Assembly (NCBI RefSeq): GCF_003144405.1
Contig: NZ_PENW01000015.1
Location: forward strand, 1-64,000
Source: Proteus cibi
GTDB lineage: Bacteria; Pseudomonadota; Gammaproteobacteria; Enterobacterales; Enterobacteriaceae
DNA: 64,000 bases
Direction: 5' to 3'
Positions 29,594 through 40,400 of the stretch are shown here, one piece after another; within the stretch, counting starts at the first letter, position 1, and each line of letters starts with the position of its first letter. The notes beneath the pieces were generated by a model, which searched no databases, had not been told where the DNA came from, and saw nothing but the letters and a program-made list of their open reading frames with translations. Position numbers and translations under genes: made by a program.

Positions 29594-30379
29594 ATGTTTT
29601 TAGTTGATTCACACTGCCATCTCGACTGCTTAGATTATGAAAAATTACATGAAAATATTGATGATGTTGTCGAAAAAGCACAGCAGCGTGATGTTCGATA
29701 TATGTTAGCAGTAGCAACTACATTACCGGGCTTTAAGAGTATGCGTGAGCTAATCGGTAAACGTGACAATATCGCCTTTTCTTGTGGGATACATCCTTTA
29801 AATTTAGATGAAGGTCATGATATTGAAGAATTAGCACGTTTAGCAGCGGCACCGGATGTTGTGGCTTTAGGTGAAACAGGGCTAGATTACTATTACCAAC
29901 AAGAAAATGCGGCTCTGCAACGTGACATTTTCCGTGAGCATATTCGTATTGGACGCCAAGTTAATAAACCCGTTATTGTGCATACACGCAGTGCTCGCGA
30001 AGATACTTTGTCGATTTTAAAAGAAGAAAAAGTTCAAGATTGTGGTGGTGTTTTGCATTGCTTTACTGAAGATAAAGAGACGGCAACAGCATTACTTGAT
30101 CTTGGTCTATATATCTCTTTTTCCGGTATTGTGACATTTAGAAATGCTGAACAAATTAGAGAAGCCGCTCGTATCGTGCCTCTTGATCGGATTTTAGTTG
30201 AAACAGACTCTCCTTATTTAGCGCCAGTTCCTCATCGCGGAAAAGAAAATCAACCCGCTTATGTCCGTGATGTTGCAGAGTATATGGCTGTCTTAAAAGG
30301 GGTGAGTGTTGAAGAGTTAGCGCAACAAACAACACGCAATTTTGCTAAGCTCTTTCATATTCAAAACTTACCTGCTTAA
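29594..30379 (+). CDS. ycfH: TatD-family metal-dependent hydrolase YcfH
   Basis: A 261-residue TIM-barrel hydrolase. Metal ligands are visible: His-x-His in DSHCHLD (about residues 5-11), Glu in ALGETGLDYYY (about 95), His in VIVHTRSA (about 130), His in VLHCFTE (about 155) and Asp in VETDSPYLAP (about 205). It probably acts as a deoxyribonuclease or deacylase. In E. coli it follows holB directly; here the MITE-like repeat separates them. Confidence 0.92.
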   Translation: MFLVDSHCHLDCLDYEKLHENIDDVVEKAQQRDVRYMLAVATTLPGFKSMRELIGKRDNIAFSCGIHPLNLDEGHDIEELARLAAAPDVVALGETGLDYYYQQENAALQRDIFREHIRIGRQVNKPVIVHTRSAREDTLSILKEEKVQDCGGVLHCFTEDKETATALLDLGLYISFSGIVTFRNAEQIREAARIVPLDRILVETDSPYLAPVPHRGKENQPAYVRDVAEYMAVLKGVSVEELAQQTTRNFAKLFHIQNLPA

Positions 30380-30421
30380 TAGAATTAATCAGGAATTAAA
30401 ATAAATAATAAGGTGATGGAA

Positions 30422-30772
30422 ATGGCAGAAGAAACAATTTTCAGTAAAATTATTCGTGGTGAAATTCCAGCCAATATCGTTTTTCAAGATGATACAGTGA
30501 CTGCATTTCGTGATATTTCACCTCAAGCACCCACTCATATTCTAATTATTCCTAATAAACTTATTCCTACGGTTAATGATGTTACTGCGGAAGATGAGCA
30601 AGTATTAGGACACCTTTTTGTTGTTGCGGCAAAAATTGCACAACAAGAAGGTATTGCAGAAGATGGCTATCGCTTAGTGATGAACTGTAATAAACATGGT
30701 GGACAAGAAGTTTTCCATATCCATATGCATTTACTTGGTGGAAAACCATTAGGACCATTATTAAGCCAGTAA
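30422..30772 (+). CDS. hinT: Purine nucleoside phosphoramidase HinT
   Basis: This 116-residue HIT-family protein has the histidine triad HIHMHLLGG near the C-terminus. It hydrolyses adenosine 5'-phosphoramidates and aminoacyl-adenylates. An in-frame start exists nine bases upstream, but [16 protein letters not shown] matches family N-termini and the AGGTGATGG ribosome-binding site is well placed for 30422. The hinT-ycfL-lpoB-thiK-nagZ-ycfP order is that of E. coli. Confidence 0.95.
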   Translation: MAEETIFSKIIRGEIPANIVFQDDTVTAFRDISPQAPTHILIIPNKLIPTVNDVTAEDEQVLGHLFVVAAKIAQQEGIAEDGYRLVMNCNKHGGQEVFHIHMHLLGGKPLGPLLSQ

Positions 30773-30811
30773 TGGATATGATACTAACAGCAGGATAACA
30801 GGAAGTAATAC

Positions 30812-31213
30812 ATGATAAGACAAGGTAAGGTCGTTTTTTCATTACTTATCGCTGTGTTTATGACGACATTGCTCACAGGATGTTTATCATCTCATTCAGA
30901 TAATAAGCTCTATTTCAATCGTCAGCAGGCGATTATTATGGAGCCTTCGGTATTAGTTGTCGGCGTTGTTGCGGGTCAGCCAACCATTGAACACCATGCT
31001 AATGGTACAAAAGCGACAGTCATGTTATCAAATACACAATCTTACCCTGTCACTATTCGCTATCGTTTTTATTGGTATAACGAACAAGGACTTGAAGTTT
31101 CTCCGGCTGGGAATGTAAATGATGTGACGATTCTTGGTGATGGTGATGCCGAAATTAGTGGTGATATACCAGATAAAACCATTAGTTATGTCAGAGTTTA
31201 TCTCTTTACTTAG
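30812..31213 (+). CDS. ycfL: YcfL-family lipoprotein
   Basis: A 133-residue lipoprotein with signal peptide and lipobox LLTGC (Cys24), then Ser, compatible with outer-membrane sorting. A beta-sandwich-like DUF1425 domain follows (YPVTIRYRFYWYNEQGLEV). Function unknown. It is located directly before lpoB, as in E. coli, which hints at an envelope role. Confidence 0.88.
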   Translation: MIRQGKVVFSLLIAVFMTTLLTGCLSSHSDNKLYFNRQQAIIMEPSVLVVGVVAGQPTIEHHANGTKATVMLSNTQSYPVTIRYRFYWYNEQGLEVSPAGNVNDVTILGDGDAEISGDIPDKTISYVRVYLFT

Positions 31214-31230
31214 GATAAGGTAACACGAGC

Positions 31231-31812
31231 ATGAAAAGAGTTCTATTTGTGGCGATATCTGTGTTTTTATTAGCAGGTTGTCCATCTATGTTGCCACAAC
31301 AACCGCCTGTACCTGTAGAGCCGGTGACGCCTACAGAGCCAGTAGAGCCACCTCAACCAATAGAGCCACCTATTGAAGTTGTGCCAACGCCACCTAAAAT
31401 CACGAGTATTAATTGGAATGCTGCTGTCACTCCTTTAATTAGAGAAATGGCGGTTACTGGTGATTTAGAAGCGGGTAAACTTATCGTTGTTGATAATGTT
31501 AAAAATAATTCTGGTGGGAATATTCAATCGGTAAATGCAACTAATACCATTATTGAATCTGTTAATAGTATTAGTGCATTGCAAACGGTACCTTATACGC
31601 AAATGATTTCAGCACGAAAAGCCCTCGGTTTATCAGGTGAAGATAGCTTGGGTCTTCGTAGTGCAGCGATTGGCTTAGCCCGTTATTTGAAAGCTGATTA
31701 TATTTTATTCTCAACTGTTGATGGTAAAAAAGATAACCGTGTGATCAGTATGCAGTTAATGTCGGTTTCCTCTGGTGAAATTCTTTGGAATGGGCGCCAT
31801 AAGGTTGAGTGA
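31231..31812 (+). CDS. lpoB: Penicillin-binding protein activator LpoB
   Basis: A 193-residue outer-membrane lipoprotein (lipobox LLAGC, Cys17). A proline-rich periplasm-spanning linker (about 22-60, repeated EP, PP and PV) leads to the globular domain (about 65-193) with SISALQTVPY and ARKALGLSGEDSLGLRSAAIGLARYL. LpoB reaches through the peptidoglycan to stimulate PBP1B. It overlaps the thiK frame. Confidence 0.93.
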   Translation: MKRVLFVAISVFLLAGCPSMLPQQPPVPVEPVTPTEPVEPPQPIEPPIEVVPTPPKITSINWNAAVTPLIREMAVTGDLEAGKLIVVDNVKNNSGGNIQSVNATNTIIESVNSISALQTVPYTQMISARKALGLSGEDSLGLRSAAIGLARYLKADYILFSTVDGKKDNRVISMQLMSVSSGEILWNGRHKVE

Positions 31813-32689
31813 TCCGCATTACTCAAGTTTGCTTAATGCCTTGCAAGCGCTTTTCCCTGCAACGGCATTAAGTAAATGGAAAATCACTGCATTAGAAGGA
31901 TCTGGCGGTGGTGCTTTTCGTGTGCAATGTGCAGATATTGACTGGGTTGCTCGTTATTATGGCGATGAAAAAAAAGCGCTTTATGTACATGGAAGAAAAG
32001 AATACGCCATTTTAAAACAGCTATCATGCTCTAATTTATCACCTAAAGTTGCTACACGTTATAAAGAGTGGTTTTTTCTTTATTGGTTACAGGGTGAACA
32101 TCTTACTCACCAAGCACTTTTTAGTGTTTATTTAAAACCGTTGGCTGAAAAAATAGCCATACTCCATCAACACACTCCGTTAGGTTTTCCTCTTAACTTA
32201 AAGCATGAATTATTAATTTATTGGCAGCGTATTGATAGAAAACGTTTATCTGCTAAATGGTTACGATTACAACAACATTTTTTACGCCAACCTCGATGCA
32301 ATCTCATAAAATACGCGCCTGCTCACATGGATTTACATGTTGAGAATATTCTTCTTAGTGATTCCGGTATAAAATTTATTGATTGGGAATATGCAGCCGA
32401 TATTGATACAGCAGATTCGTTGATGACGTTTTTTGCAACAAACCAACTCAATGAGGCACAACAAAATACGTTTTTGGATTATTATTATTCGTATCATTGT
32501 CATTATGCTCAACCCAAAGCGGCAGATATTTATTCTGTGAACACGTTGAAAGAGCGTATTTTTTCAAGAGAGCCATTCATTTTTTATATGATGCTAATGT
32601 GGTATGAAGTCCGTTGGCAACAAACAAAAGATGGATCATTTTTAATAATGTCTGAACCTTTACGTCGCTATTTCAGTCTGACGAATTAA
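31790..32689 (+). CDS. thiK: Thiamine kinase
   Basis: A protein of about 299 residues with the aminoglycoside-phosphotransferase/choline-kinase fold. The catalytic loop is [12 protein letters not shown] and the metal-binding segment [12 protein letters not shown]. ThiK phosphorylates salvaged thiamine. The start is uncertain: GTG at 31775, ATG at 31790 and TTG at 31805 are in frame, all overlapping the end of lpoB, and none has a clear ribosome-binding site. 31790 is the only ATG. Translation is probably coupled to lpoB. Confidence 0.85.
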   Translation: MGAIRLSDPHYSSLLNALQALFPATALSKWKITALEGSGGGAFRVQCADIDWVARYYGDEKKALYVHGRKEYAILKQLSCSNLSPKVATRYKEWFFLYWLQGEHLTHQALFSVYLKPLAEKIAILHQHTPLGFPLNLKHELLIYWQRIDRKRLSAKWLRLQQHFLRQPRCNLIKYAPAHMDLHVENILLSDSGIKFIDWEYAADIDTADSLMTFFATNQLNEAQQNTFLDYYYSYHCHYAQPKAADIYSVNTLKERIFSREPFIFYMMLMWYEVRWQQTKDGSFLIMSEPLRRYFSLTN

Positions 32690-32727
32690 AGACATTATCT
32701 TGTCACAATTACAAAGAGAGGAATGTT

Positions 32728-33747
32728 ATGGGTCCGGTAATGCTTGATGTTGAAGGATATGAACTCGATAGTGAAGAGCGTGAAATTTTAAAGCATCCTC
32801 TTGTCGGTGGATTAATCCTCTTTACCCGCAACTTCCATGATGCTGAACAATTAAATGAATTAGTTCGTCAAATTCGGGATGCATCTCATGAGCGCCTTGT
32901 GATTGCCGTAGACCAAGAAGGAGGGCGAGTACAGCGCTTCCGTGATGGTTTTACACGCATACCAGCAGCTCAATCTTATGCGGCACTCAATGAAGGTTAT
33001 CAAGCCAGCCATTTAGCACAAGAAGCTGGGTGGTTAATGGCATCAGAAATGATTGCCATGGATATTGATATCAGTTTTGCACCTGTGCTCGATTTAGGTC
33101 ATAACTGTATTGCTATTGGTGAGCGTTCTTTCCATGATTCACCTGAGATTGCCATGACAATGGCAGAGAGCTTTATTAAAGGTATGCGCTCTGCGGGCAT
33201 GAAATCAACAGGTAAACACTTTCCTGGTCATGGCGCGGTAAGAGCTGACTCTCATAAAGAAACACCTCGTGATGATCGCTCTTTAAATGATATTCGCCAA
33301 CGTGATATGTCTATTTTCAAAGACTTTATTCAACGCCAGTTATTAGATGCCATTATGCCGGCTCATGTTATTTATTCTCAGGTTGATGAGCGCCCTGCAA
33401 GTGGTTCATCGTACTGGTTGAAATCCATTTTACGTGAACAATTAGGCTTCCAAGGCGTTATCTTCTCTGATGATTTATCGATGGAAGGTGCTGCCATTAT
33501 GGGAAGTTATGCAGAAAGAGCACAACGTTCACTAGATGCCGGTTGTGATATGCTTTTAGTGTGTAATAACCGAAAAGGGGCAGTAAGTGTGTTAGATAAC
33601 CTGTCCTCTGTCAAAGCAGAACGCATTTCCACATTGTACCATCACCGAGGTCGTTACACATTGAGTGAGCTACAAACCTCTGATCGTTGGAAAAAAGCGC
33701 ATCAGTTGCTGACCCAATTACAGGAGCAATGGCAGGAGCGAGCATGA
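32728..33747 (+). CDS. nagZ: Beta-N-acetylhexosaminidase NagZ
   Basis: A 339-residue GH3 enzyme of cytoplasmic murein recycling. The [14 protein letters not shown] segment (Lys163-His164 region and the acid/base His) and the nucleophile Asp in [10 protein letters not shown] (near 248) are intact. It removes GlcNAc from anhydro-muropeptides, whose products induce AmpC in species that have the AmpR system. The ATGA overlap couples it to ycfP. Confidence 0.95.
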   Translation: MGPVMLDVEGYELDSEEREILKHPLVGGLILFTRNFHDAEQLNELVRQIRDASHERLVIAVDQEGGRVQRFRDGFTRIPAAQSYAALNEGYQASHLAQEAGWLMASEMIAMDIDISFAPVLDLGHNCIAIGERSFHDSPEIAMTMAESFIKGMRSAGMKSTGKHFPGHGAVRADSHKETPRDDRSLNDIRQRDMSIFKDFIQRQLLDAIMPAHVIYSQVDERPASGSSYWLKSILREQLGFQGVIFSDDLSMEGAAIMGSYAERAQRSLDAGCDMLLVCNNRKGAVSVLDNLSSVKAERISTLYHHRGRYTLSELQTSDRWKKAHQLLTQLQEQWQERA

Positions 33748-34283
33748 TTATATATTTACATGGTTTTGATTCCACAAGTCCTGGAAATCATGAGAAAGTT
33801 TTACAGCTACAGTTTATTGATCCTGATGTCCGCTTTTTAAGCTACAGTACGTTGCATCCTCGTCATGACATGCAACACTTACTGAAAGAGACGGATAAAG
33901 TGATTAAATCCACGAAAGAGCCCGTATTAATTTGCGGTGTAGGATTAGGTGGGTATTGGGCAGAGCGTATTGGTTTCTTATGTAATATTCGTCAGGTAAT
34001 GATTAATCCTAATCTTTTTCCTTACGAAAACATGACAGACAAAATCGACAGACCTGAAGAATATTTAGATATTGCAACGAAATGTATTAAAGATTTTCGT
34101 TCTAAAAACAAAGATAACGCTTTAGTGATTTTATCTCGTAATGATGAGATTTTAGATAACCAGCGTTCTGCTGATGAATTATCGCCTTATTACTCTGTCA
34201 TTTGGGATGAAGTACAAACGCATAAATTTAAGAGCCTCTCTGAACATCTATTTAAAATTAAAGCGTTTAATAGCAAAGAGTAA
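33744..34283 (+). CDS. ycfP: YcfP esterase-like alpha/beta-hydrolase
   Basis: This 179-residue protein starts [20 protein letters not shown], nearly identical to E. coli YcfP. The start overlaps the nagZ stop as ATGA. A longer upstream frame inside nagZ has no family support. The oxyanion-type HGFDS motif and [13 protein letters not shown] (in place of a GxSxG elbow) are visible; the nucleophile position reads Leu, as in the YcfP group. Catalytic function is unproven. Confidence 0.92.
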   Translation: MIIYLHGFDSTSPGNHEKVLQLQFIDPDVRFLSYSTLHPRHDMQHLLKETDKVIKSTKEPVLICGVGLGGYWAERIGFLCNIRQVMINPNLFPYENMTDKIDRPEEYLDIATKCIKDFRSKNKDNALVILSRNDEILDNQRSADELSPYYSVIWDEVQTHKFKSLSEHLFKIKAFNSKE

Positions 34284-34302
34284 GACCAAAGTAATGTGCT
34301 TA

Positions 34303-34334
34303 AAATGGATGGCGTTTGTGCCATCCATTTTTTA
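34303..34334 (+). terminator. Terminator of the hinT-ycfP operon
   Basis: Perfect ten-base stem AAATGGATGG/CCATCCATTT, eight-base loop and a following T-run, 19 bp after ycfP. Confidence 0.9.
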
Positions 34335-34584
34335 TCTAACGTAGCTAAAACGCCCATACTGTTCTTTCTATCTCTCTCTTTTCAATATTTGTTTTGCCCC
34401 TTTATTTTTTATCATCTCAATTATCACTAATAGTTTTAATGTTCTTTCTTATGTCAATATCTCTAATTCATTGTATTTAATAATAAAACAAATATTTTTA
34501 TGTTTTTGATGGTGATTTATTCATCAGTAAAAGGCAAAAAACGACGGTTTTCTTCAAAAAATAGATATGAATATTCAAATATTT

Positions 34585-34598
34585 TTGATATAAATCAA
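34585..34598. promoter_or_regulatory. FNR box upstream of ndh
   Basis: TTGATATAAATCAA is a perfect match to the FNR consensus TTGAT-N4-ATCAA. It lies 140 bp before the ndh start, in a 454-bp gap otherwise made of AT-rich sequence. In E. coli FNR represses ndh without oxygen, and this site suggests the same control. The ndh start itself has a TGGAGTGA ribosome-binding site. Confidence 0.85.
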
Positions 34599-34737
34599 CT
34601 TTGGTATGACCATATTTCCAATTAACTTGCTTAAGAACAAAAATAACAGCCGAAACGATTTAACTGTCGTTATTTAAGTAGATTTCACTAAGACTATTTA
34701 AATAACAACAGTAAATATCTTTATGGAGTGACGTTAA

Positions 34738-36045
34738 ATGTCATTAAAAAAAATTGTTATTGTCGGTGGTGGCGCGGGTGGTTTAGAACTGGCGACCAAA
34801 TTAGGCAATAAATTAGGGCGCAGCAAAAAAGCAGAAATCACCTTAGTGGATCGTAACAATAGTCATCTATGGAAACCTTTGTTACATGAAGTGGCAACAG
34901 GCTCTTTGGATGATGGTGTTGATGCTTTAAGCTATTTAGCACACGGCTATAACCATCATTTCAATTTCCAATTAGGCTCATTAACTGGGCTTGATCGTGA
35001 GCAAAAAACTATCACACTGGCTGCTATTTATGATGAAGAGCAAGAGCTACTCGTACCTGAGCGCACATTAGACTATGATATTTTAGTAATGGCGTTAGGC
35101 AGTAAATCAAACGATTTTGGCACACCGGGTATTAAAGAGAACTGTATTTTCTTGGACAGTCCTCAACAAGCACATCGTTTCCATAATGAAATGTTGAATT
35201 TGTTTTTAAAATATTCAGCAGATAACAATGCACAAGAAGAAAATCGTAAGGTAAATATTGCGATTGTGGGTGGTGGTGCGACGGGGGTTGAGCTTTCAGC
35301 TGAATTGCATAATGCAGTCCGCCAGCTTAATAGTTATGGATTAAAAAAATTAGCACCTTCAGCATTAAATATCACTTTGGTTGAAGCTGGAGAACGTATC
35401 TTACCTGCATTACCAGTACGTATTTCTAGTGCTGCACATCAAGAATTAACAAAATTAGGTGTGCGAGTGATGACTAAAACTATGGTCACAAGCGCAGATG
35501 AAGGTGGATTAAACACCAAAGATGGTGAGCATATCGATGCTGACTTAATGGTGTGGGCGGCGGGTATTAAAGCCCCCGATTTTATGAAAGAGATTGCCGG
35601 TCTGGAGACTAACCGTATTAATCAGTTGGTTGTTAAACCAACCTTACAAACAACCGTAGATGAATTTATCTTTGCGATTGGTGACTGTTCTTCTTGTCCA
35701 AGAAAAGAAGGCGGTTTTGTTCCACCAAGAGCACAATCCGCACATCAAATGGCAAGCCGTTGTTACGGCAATATCTTAGCAATGTTAAAAGATAAGCCGT
35801 TAAAAGATTATGTATTTACCGATCACGGCTCATTAGTTTCACTCTCTAAATTTAGTACGGTGGGGAGTTTGATGGGGAATTTGATGAAAGGGGACATGAT
35901 GATCGAAGGGCGCATAGCGCGGATTGTTTATATTTCTTTATATAGAATGCATCAAATTGCTTTGCATGGTTATATCAAAACTGGGCTTATGATGTTAGTT
36001 GGGTCAATCAATCGAGTGATTAGACCTAAACTAAAACTTCATTAA
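34738..36045 (+). CDS. ndh: Type II NADH:quinone oxidoreductase
   Basis: A 435-residue membrane-associated flavoprotein. The FAD motif is [16 protein letters not shown] (residues 8-23), the NADH motif is [18 protein letters not shown] (about 176-193), and the second FAD segment is [12 protein letters not shown] (about 310-321). A hydrophobic amphipathic C-terminus (about 385-435) attaches it to the membrane. It passes electrons from NADH to quinone without pumping protons, fitting aerobic growth and FNR repression. Confidence 0.96.
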   Translation: MSLKKIVIVGGGAGGLELATKLGNKLGRSKKAEITLVDRNNSHLWKPLLHEVATGSLDDGVDALSYLAHGYNHHFNFQLGSLTGLDREQKTITLAAIYDEEQELLVPERTLDYDILVMALGSKSNDFGTPGIKENCIFLDSPQQAHRFHNEMLNLFLKYSADNNAQEENRKVNIAIVGGGATGVELSAELHNAVRQLNSYGLKKLAPSALNITLVEAGERILPALPVRISSAAHQELTKLGVRVMTKTMVTSADEGGLNTKDGEHIDADLMVWAAGIKAPDFMKEIAGLETNRINQLVVKPTLQTTVDEFIFAIGDCSSCPRKEGGFVPPRAQSAHQMASRCYGNILAMLKDKPLKDYVFTDHGSLVSLSKFSTVGSLMGNLMKGDMMIEGRIARIVYISLYRMHQIALHGYIKTGLMMLVGSINRVIRPKLKLH

Positions 36046-36085
36046 TTTATCTTTTGTTTTACAGATAAGACAAAAGTTACCTTTT

Positions 36086-36114
36086 AAAACCCTCATATTA
36101 TATGAGGGTTTTTT
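36086..36114 (+). terminator. ndh terminator
   Basis: Twelve-base stem AAAACCCTCATA/TATGAGGGTTTT with a three-base loop, 40 bp after ndh. Confidence 0.9.
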
Positions 36115-36892
36115 ATCTATTTTTCTTTTAAATTAAATAATTAAATGAGAATATCTAAATAAGATAAAAAATCTTAGCATAAAGCACTAGATGATTTATC
36201 TTTCTATATCAAAAATAACCAATAACTCTAGCGTTCAATAGAATAATGATAAATATAATTTTATTATTAAGTTCAATCTTGTCATATTGAAAATAGCGGT
36301 TATTTTATTTATAGCGTTAAATTATTTAAGACTTTTCTTAAATAAAAAATGATGTTTAATTCATTAATTCATCAAATAAAGTGTTATGGTGTTTAGTAGA
36401 TTTGTATAAGAAAGATAATAAGTGAAAATTATTAGAGATAAGCTTAACTTGTTATTTTTATTCGTATTTAATTGGATTAAATAATCTTACAAATCTTAAA
36501 AGTAAATTTTAGAATATGAAATTAAATATGAAATATATCCTATTTTTAGGCGACATTTGTTAACTTGGTGTTATCATAATGATATATTATAAATAGTATA
36601 ACGATTTCTATTTTTTCAGCTTAATAAATTAAGATCTATCTTAATATAATGTGTAAGTCGTGAGAATATCGTCAGTATTTATTTAATTAAGTAATTAAAA
36701 CAGAAATAAGTGGTGTATTTAACATGTCATAAATACGTAGTTTACTTATTATGTTAATCAGCATGGATGTTGAATTAAGCTATCAGATTAGAGAATTCAT
36801 TTATTGAATACTAAATATATTAGCCAGTTAGAGTGAACCAGAGGCTTTTATTACGCATCGATGGCAATTAAGGATAAAACAAATAAAAAGGG
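36115..36892. other. 778-bp AT-rich gap without a recognisable gene
   Basis: It is very AT-rich on both strands with frequent stops. I see no tRNA, no terminator and no protein-like frame. It replaces the space that in E. coli holds only a short ndh-ycfJ gap, so it may be decayed sequence. The promoter for the next gene should lie in its last 150 bp. Confidence 0.5.
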
Positions 36893-37399
36893 GTGAAAGT
36901 GGGTGTTAATGTCAAAAAGTACACACTAATAGGACTGATCATTGTATTAGCTATTCTTTCATTTATTGCATGGAGGTGGGTATTTCCCCAACCTCAATAC
37001 GCTCATGTCGTTTCGGCTACACCGATTAAATCGACTGTTTTTGTGACAGAAGAGTATTGTCATCGAATTGGATTACCGACACCTTTTACACCAGAAAAAT
37101 TGTCACGATTTCACCCTGCAGAGCAAGAGTGTCGAGTGTTTTATATGATTGAAGCACTCAATAACAGCAATATTGCTAGTTTCCCTTACCCTCAATTTAA
37201 AGAGTGCATCCCGATTTATCGTCAAGAGCGTAGAATTGTGGGTTATGATGTGCTTTATACTATCGATGGAACACCGGGCAAGGTGCGTACCACGTTCAAA
37301 CCCGGTGAAGTTATCGCCTTAGATTCTGATGGTAGACTGATTTTAGAACAAGAGCCTTATTGTTCTATGAATGAAAAAGTGCCTTGTCGCAAAGAGTAA
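36893..37399 (+). CDS. YcfJ-like envelope protein lacking the glycine-zipper core
   Basis: A 168-residue protein starting with GTG behind AAAAAGGG. It has an N-terminal membrane anchor (about 10-28). The flanks match E. coli YcfJ: QYAHVVSATPIKSTV after the anchor, and GYDVLYTIDGTPGKVRTTFKPG followed by IALDSDGRLIL near the end. The Gly/Ala-rich glycine-zipper block expected between them is replaced by an unrelated cysteine-containing stretch (about 48-105: EEYCHRIGLP, EQECRVFYMI). It sits between ndh and mfd, exactly where ycfJ is in E. coli. Orthology by position is strong; function unknown. Confidence 0.75.
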   Translation: MKVGVNVKKYTLIGLIIVLAILSFIAWRWVFPQPQYAHVVSATPIKSTVFVTEEYCHRIGLPTPFTPEKLSRFHPAEQECRVFYMIEALNNSNIASFPYPQFKECIPIYRQERRIVGYDVLYTIDGTPGKVRTTFKPGEVIALDSDGRLILEQEPYCSMNEKVPCRKE

Positions 37400-37417
37400 A
37401 TCAAATAATATAAAAAG

Positions 37418-37450
37418 AAAGGCGTAATGAAGTGCTTCAATTACGCCTTT
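37418..37450. terminator. Bidirectional terminator between the ycfJ-like gene and mfd
   Basis: A long stem from AAAGGCGTAATGAAG to CTTCAATTACGCCTTT with a two-base loop and one bulge, flanked by an A-run on the left, between two convergent genes. Confidence 0.85.
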
Positions 37451-37468
37451 ATGTGGATTTAATAACGG

Positions 37469-40400
37469 CTAAAGTGCGGTTGTTTTATGCTCATCAAATG
37501 CACTTAACATATCATCAATAAAAGTGAGTCGTTTCTCACGCTCAGTTAAATCAGTAATAAATTTCAATTTTGATGGACCATCTAAACGGAAAATAGCAGG
37601 TTGTTCTTGAAGTAAGCTGATTAAATATCCTGGATCAACCTTGTTCTTCTCACCAAACTCAATAAATCCGCCTTTATCATGGGCTTCAATTCGAGTAATA
37701 CCCAAACTCATTGCATTTAAGCGGATCGCGGCATTACGCAGTAAATAACGTCCTGCATCAGGTAATTGACCAAATCTGTCAATTAACTCTGCTCTTAGAT
37801 CATTAAGCTCTGTTAAGTCGATTGCACTGGCAATTCGCTTATAGAATGAAAGTCTGACATTTACATCAGGAATGTAATCATCAGGCAATAAGACCGGCAT
37901 TCTTAACTCAATTTCAGTTTGTTGATTGGTGAGATCTTCAAGTGATGGCTCTCTACCCTCTTTAAGCGCTTCTACCGCACTTTCTAGCAATTCCATATAA
38001 AGTGAGAAGCCAACGGTATTCATTTGACCGCTCTGTTCTTCACCTAATAATTCACCCGCGCCTCGAATTTCGAGATCATGAGTCGCTAATGCAAAACCTG
38101 CACCCAGATCTTCCAATGAAGCAATCGCTTCTAAACGTTTATGAGCATCCTTTGTCATTGCTTTAGGGTGTGGTGTCAACAAATAAGCATAAGCTTGATG
38201 ATGAGAACGACCGACACGACCGCGTAACTGATGCAATTGCGCTAAACCAAAGTGATCTGCACGTTCAATAATAATGGTGTTCGCACTTGGGATATCGATA
38301 CCTGTTTCAATAATGGTGGTACAAAGTAATACATTAAAACGTTGGTGATGGAAATCATTCATCACACGTTCAAGCTCACGTTCACGCATTTGTCCGTGAC
38401 CAATACCAATACGCGCTTCAGGGACAAGCGTAGCGAGTCTTTCACGAGCTTTTTCGATATTTTCAACATCGTTATACAAGTAATAAACCTGTCCACCACG
38501 CAATGTTTCACGCAAGATAGCTTCGCGTACCACTAAATCATCATATTCTCGTACAAAGGTTTTCACGGATAAGCGGCGTGCTGGTGGTGTTGCAATAATC
38601 GAAAGATCACGCATGCCACTCATTGCCATATTCAATGTACGAGGGATCGGTGTTGCTGTTAGCGTTAAAATATCGACATTTGCGCGCATGGCTTTTATAC
38701 GCTCTTTGTGACGAACACCAAAACGGTGCTCTTCATCGACAATTAATAGCCCTAAATCTTTCCATTGGATATTCGGTTGAAGGAGTTTGTGTGTACCAAT
38801 GACAATATCAACGGTTCCATCAGCCAGTTTTTCGGTGATTTGCTGTTGCTCTTTTGCGCTACGAAAACGCGAGATCATCTCAATGTTAACGGGCCAATTA
38901 GCAAAGCGATCACGAAAATTATCAAAATGTTGCTGAGCTAATAAGGTGGTTGGTACTAAAATGGCGACTTGTTTATTGTTGTTAACGGCAAGAAAGGCAG
39001 CGCGCATCGCAACTTCGGTTTTACCAAATCCGACATCACCACAGACCAGTCTATCCATTGAAATAGCTTGGCACATATCACTCAGTACAGCATTAATAGC
39101 CATTTCTTGGTCAGGTGTTGTTTCAAAAGGAAAGCTTTGGCGGAATGCTTGGTATTGCTCTTTATCCATTTTAAAGGCAAAGCCTGTTTTTACTTCCCGT
39201 TGAGCATAAACATCTAATAACTCTGCTGCGACATCTCGCACTTTTTCGGCGGCTTTTTGGCGCGCTCTTACCCATGCATCGCCACCCAATTTATGGAGTG
39301 GGGCATTTTCATCTGCGCCACCAGAATAACGACTGATTAAATGCAGTGATGAAACAGGAACATAAAGCTTGTCATTACCTGCGTAGCTTAACATCAAGTA
39401 TTCAGCTTTAACGCCACCCGCTTCTAACGTTGTCATTCCTTGATAGCGACCAACACCATGCTGAAGATGAACAACGGGTTGCCCTATACTTAATTCAGCA
39501 AGGTTGCGAATTAAGGTATCGGTATTAATTGCGCGACGATTGTCTTGGCGACGACGGTTAATGCGTTCGCCTAACATATCACTTTCACAGATCATGGCTA
39601 ATTGACGATGGCTATCAATAAATCCATGTTCAGCAGCACCAATGATAAAGTAAAAACCTTTCTCTTGAGCGTCAGATAATTCAATGATCTGCTTGGGGGC
39701 TATTTTTATCCGTGATAAAAGCTCTTGTACGGTTTCGCGTCGTCCTTCACTTTCAACAGAGAAAATCACACTGCCTGAAAATTGTTCTTGGAATCGGCGT
39801 AAGTTATCTAAAGGTGATTTGCTTTGAGCGTTAATCGATAAATCAGGAAGAGGTTGATAGCCTAAATTGATTTGTCCGGCTTTCTCTGGCAACGTTTCTG
39901 TTTTAAGTTGAATACGAGGCCACTGTTTTAACTCTTTATTAAATTTATCAACATTTAGCCAAATATCATCAGGTGGTAACAGTGGGCGCATAGGATCAAC
40001 GCGACGGCTTTCAAAACGTTGATTAATGTCTTGCCAAAATTTTTCTGCAAAATCTTGTAGATCTTGCGTCACTATCAATGTGTTTTTAGGGAAATAAGCA
40101 AATAAGTTAGATAAAGGCTGTTCAAAAAACAGGGATTGCCAATATTCAATTCCCGTTGGCAATATGTGTTTACTGACTTGCTGATAAATATGTTCAGGAT
40201 CACGTCTTACATCAAACCGTTCACGCCATTGGCTACGGAAAATTTCTATCGCATTTGTATCTGTTGGGAATTCATGGGCGGGGAGTAAATTAATTTGCTC
40301 AACTTCAGCGAGTGTCCGTTGTGTATCGACATCAAATGTACGCAAACTATCTATTTCGTCATCGAAAAAATCAATACGATAAGGAAATTCGCTTCCCATA

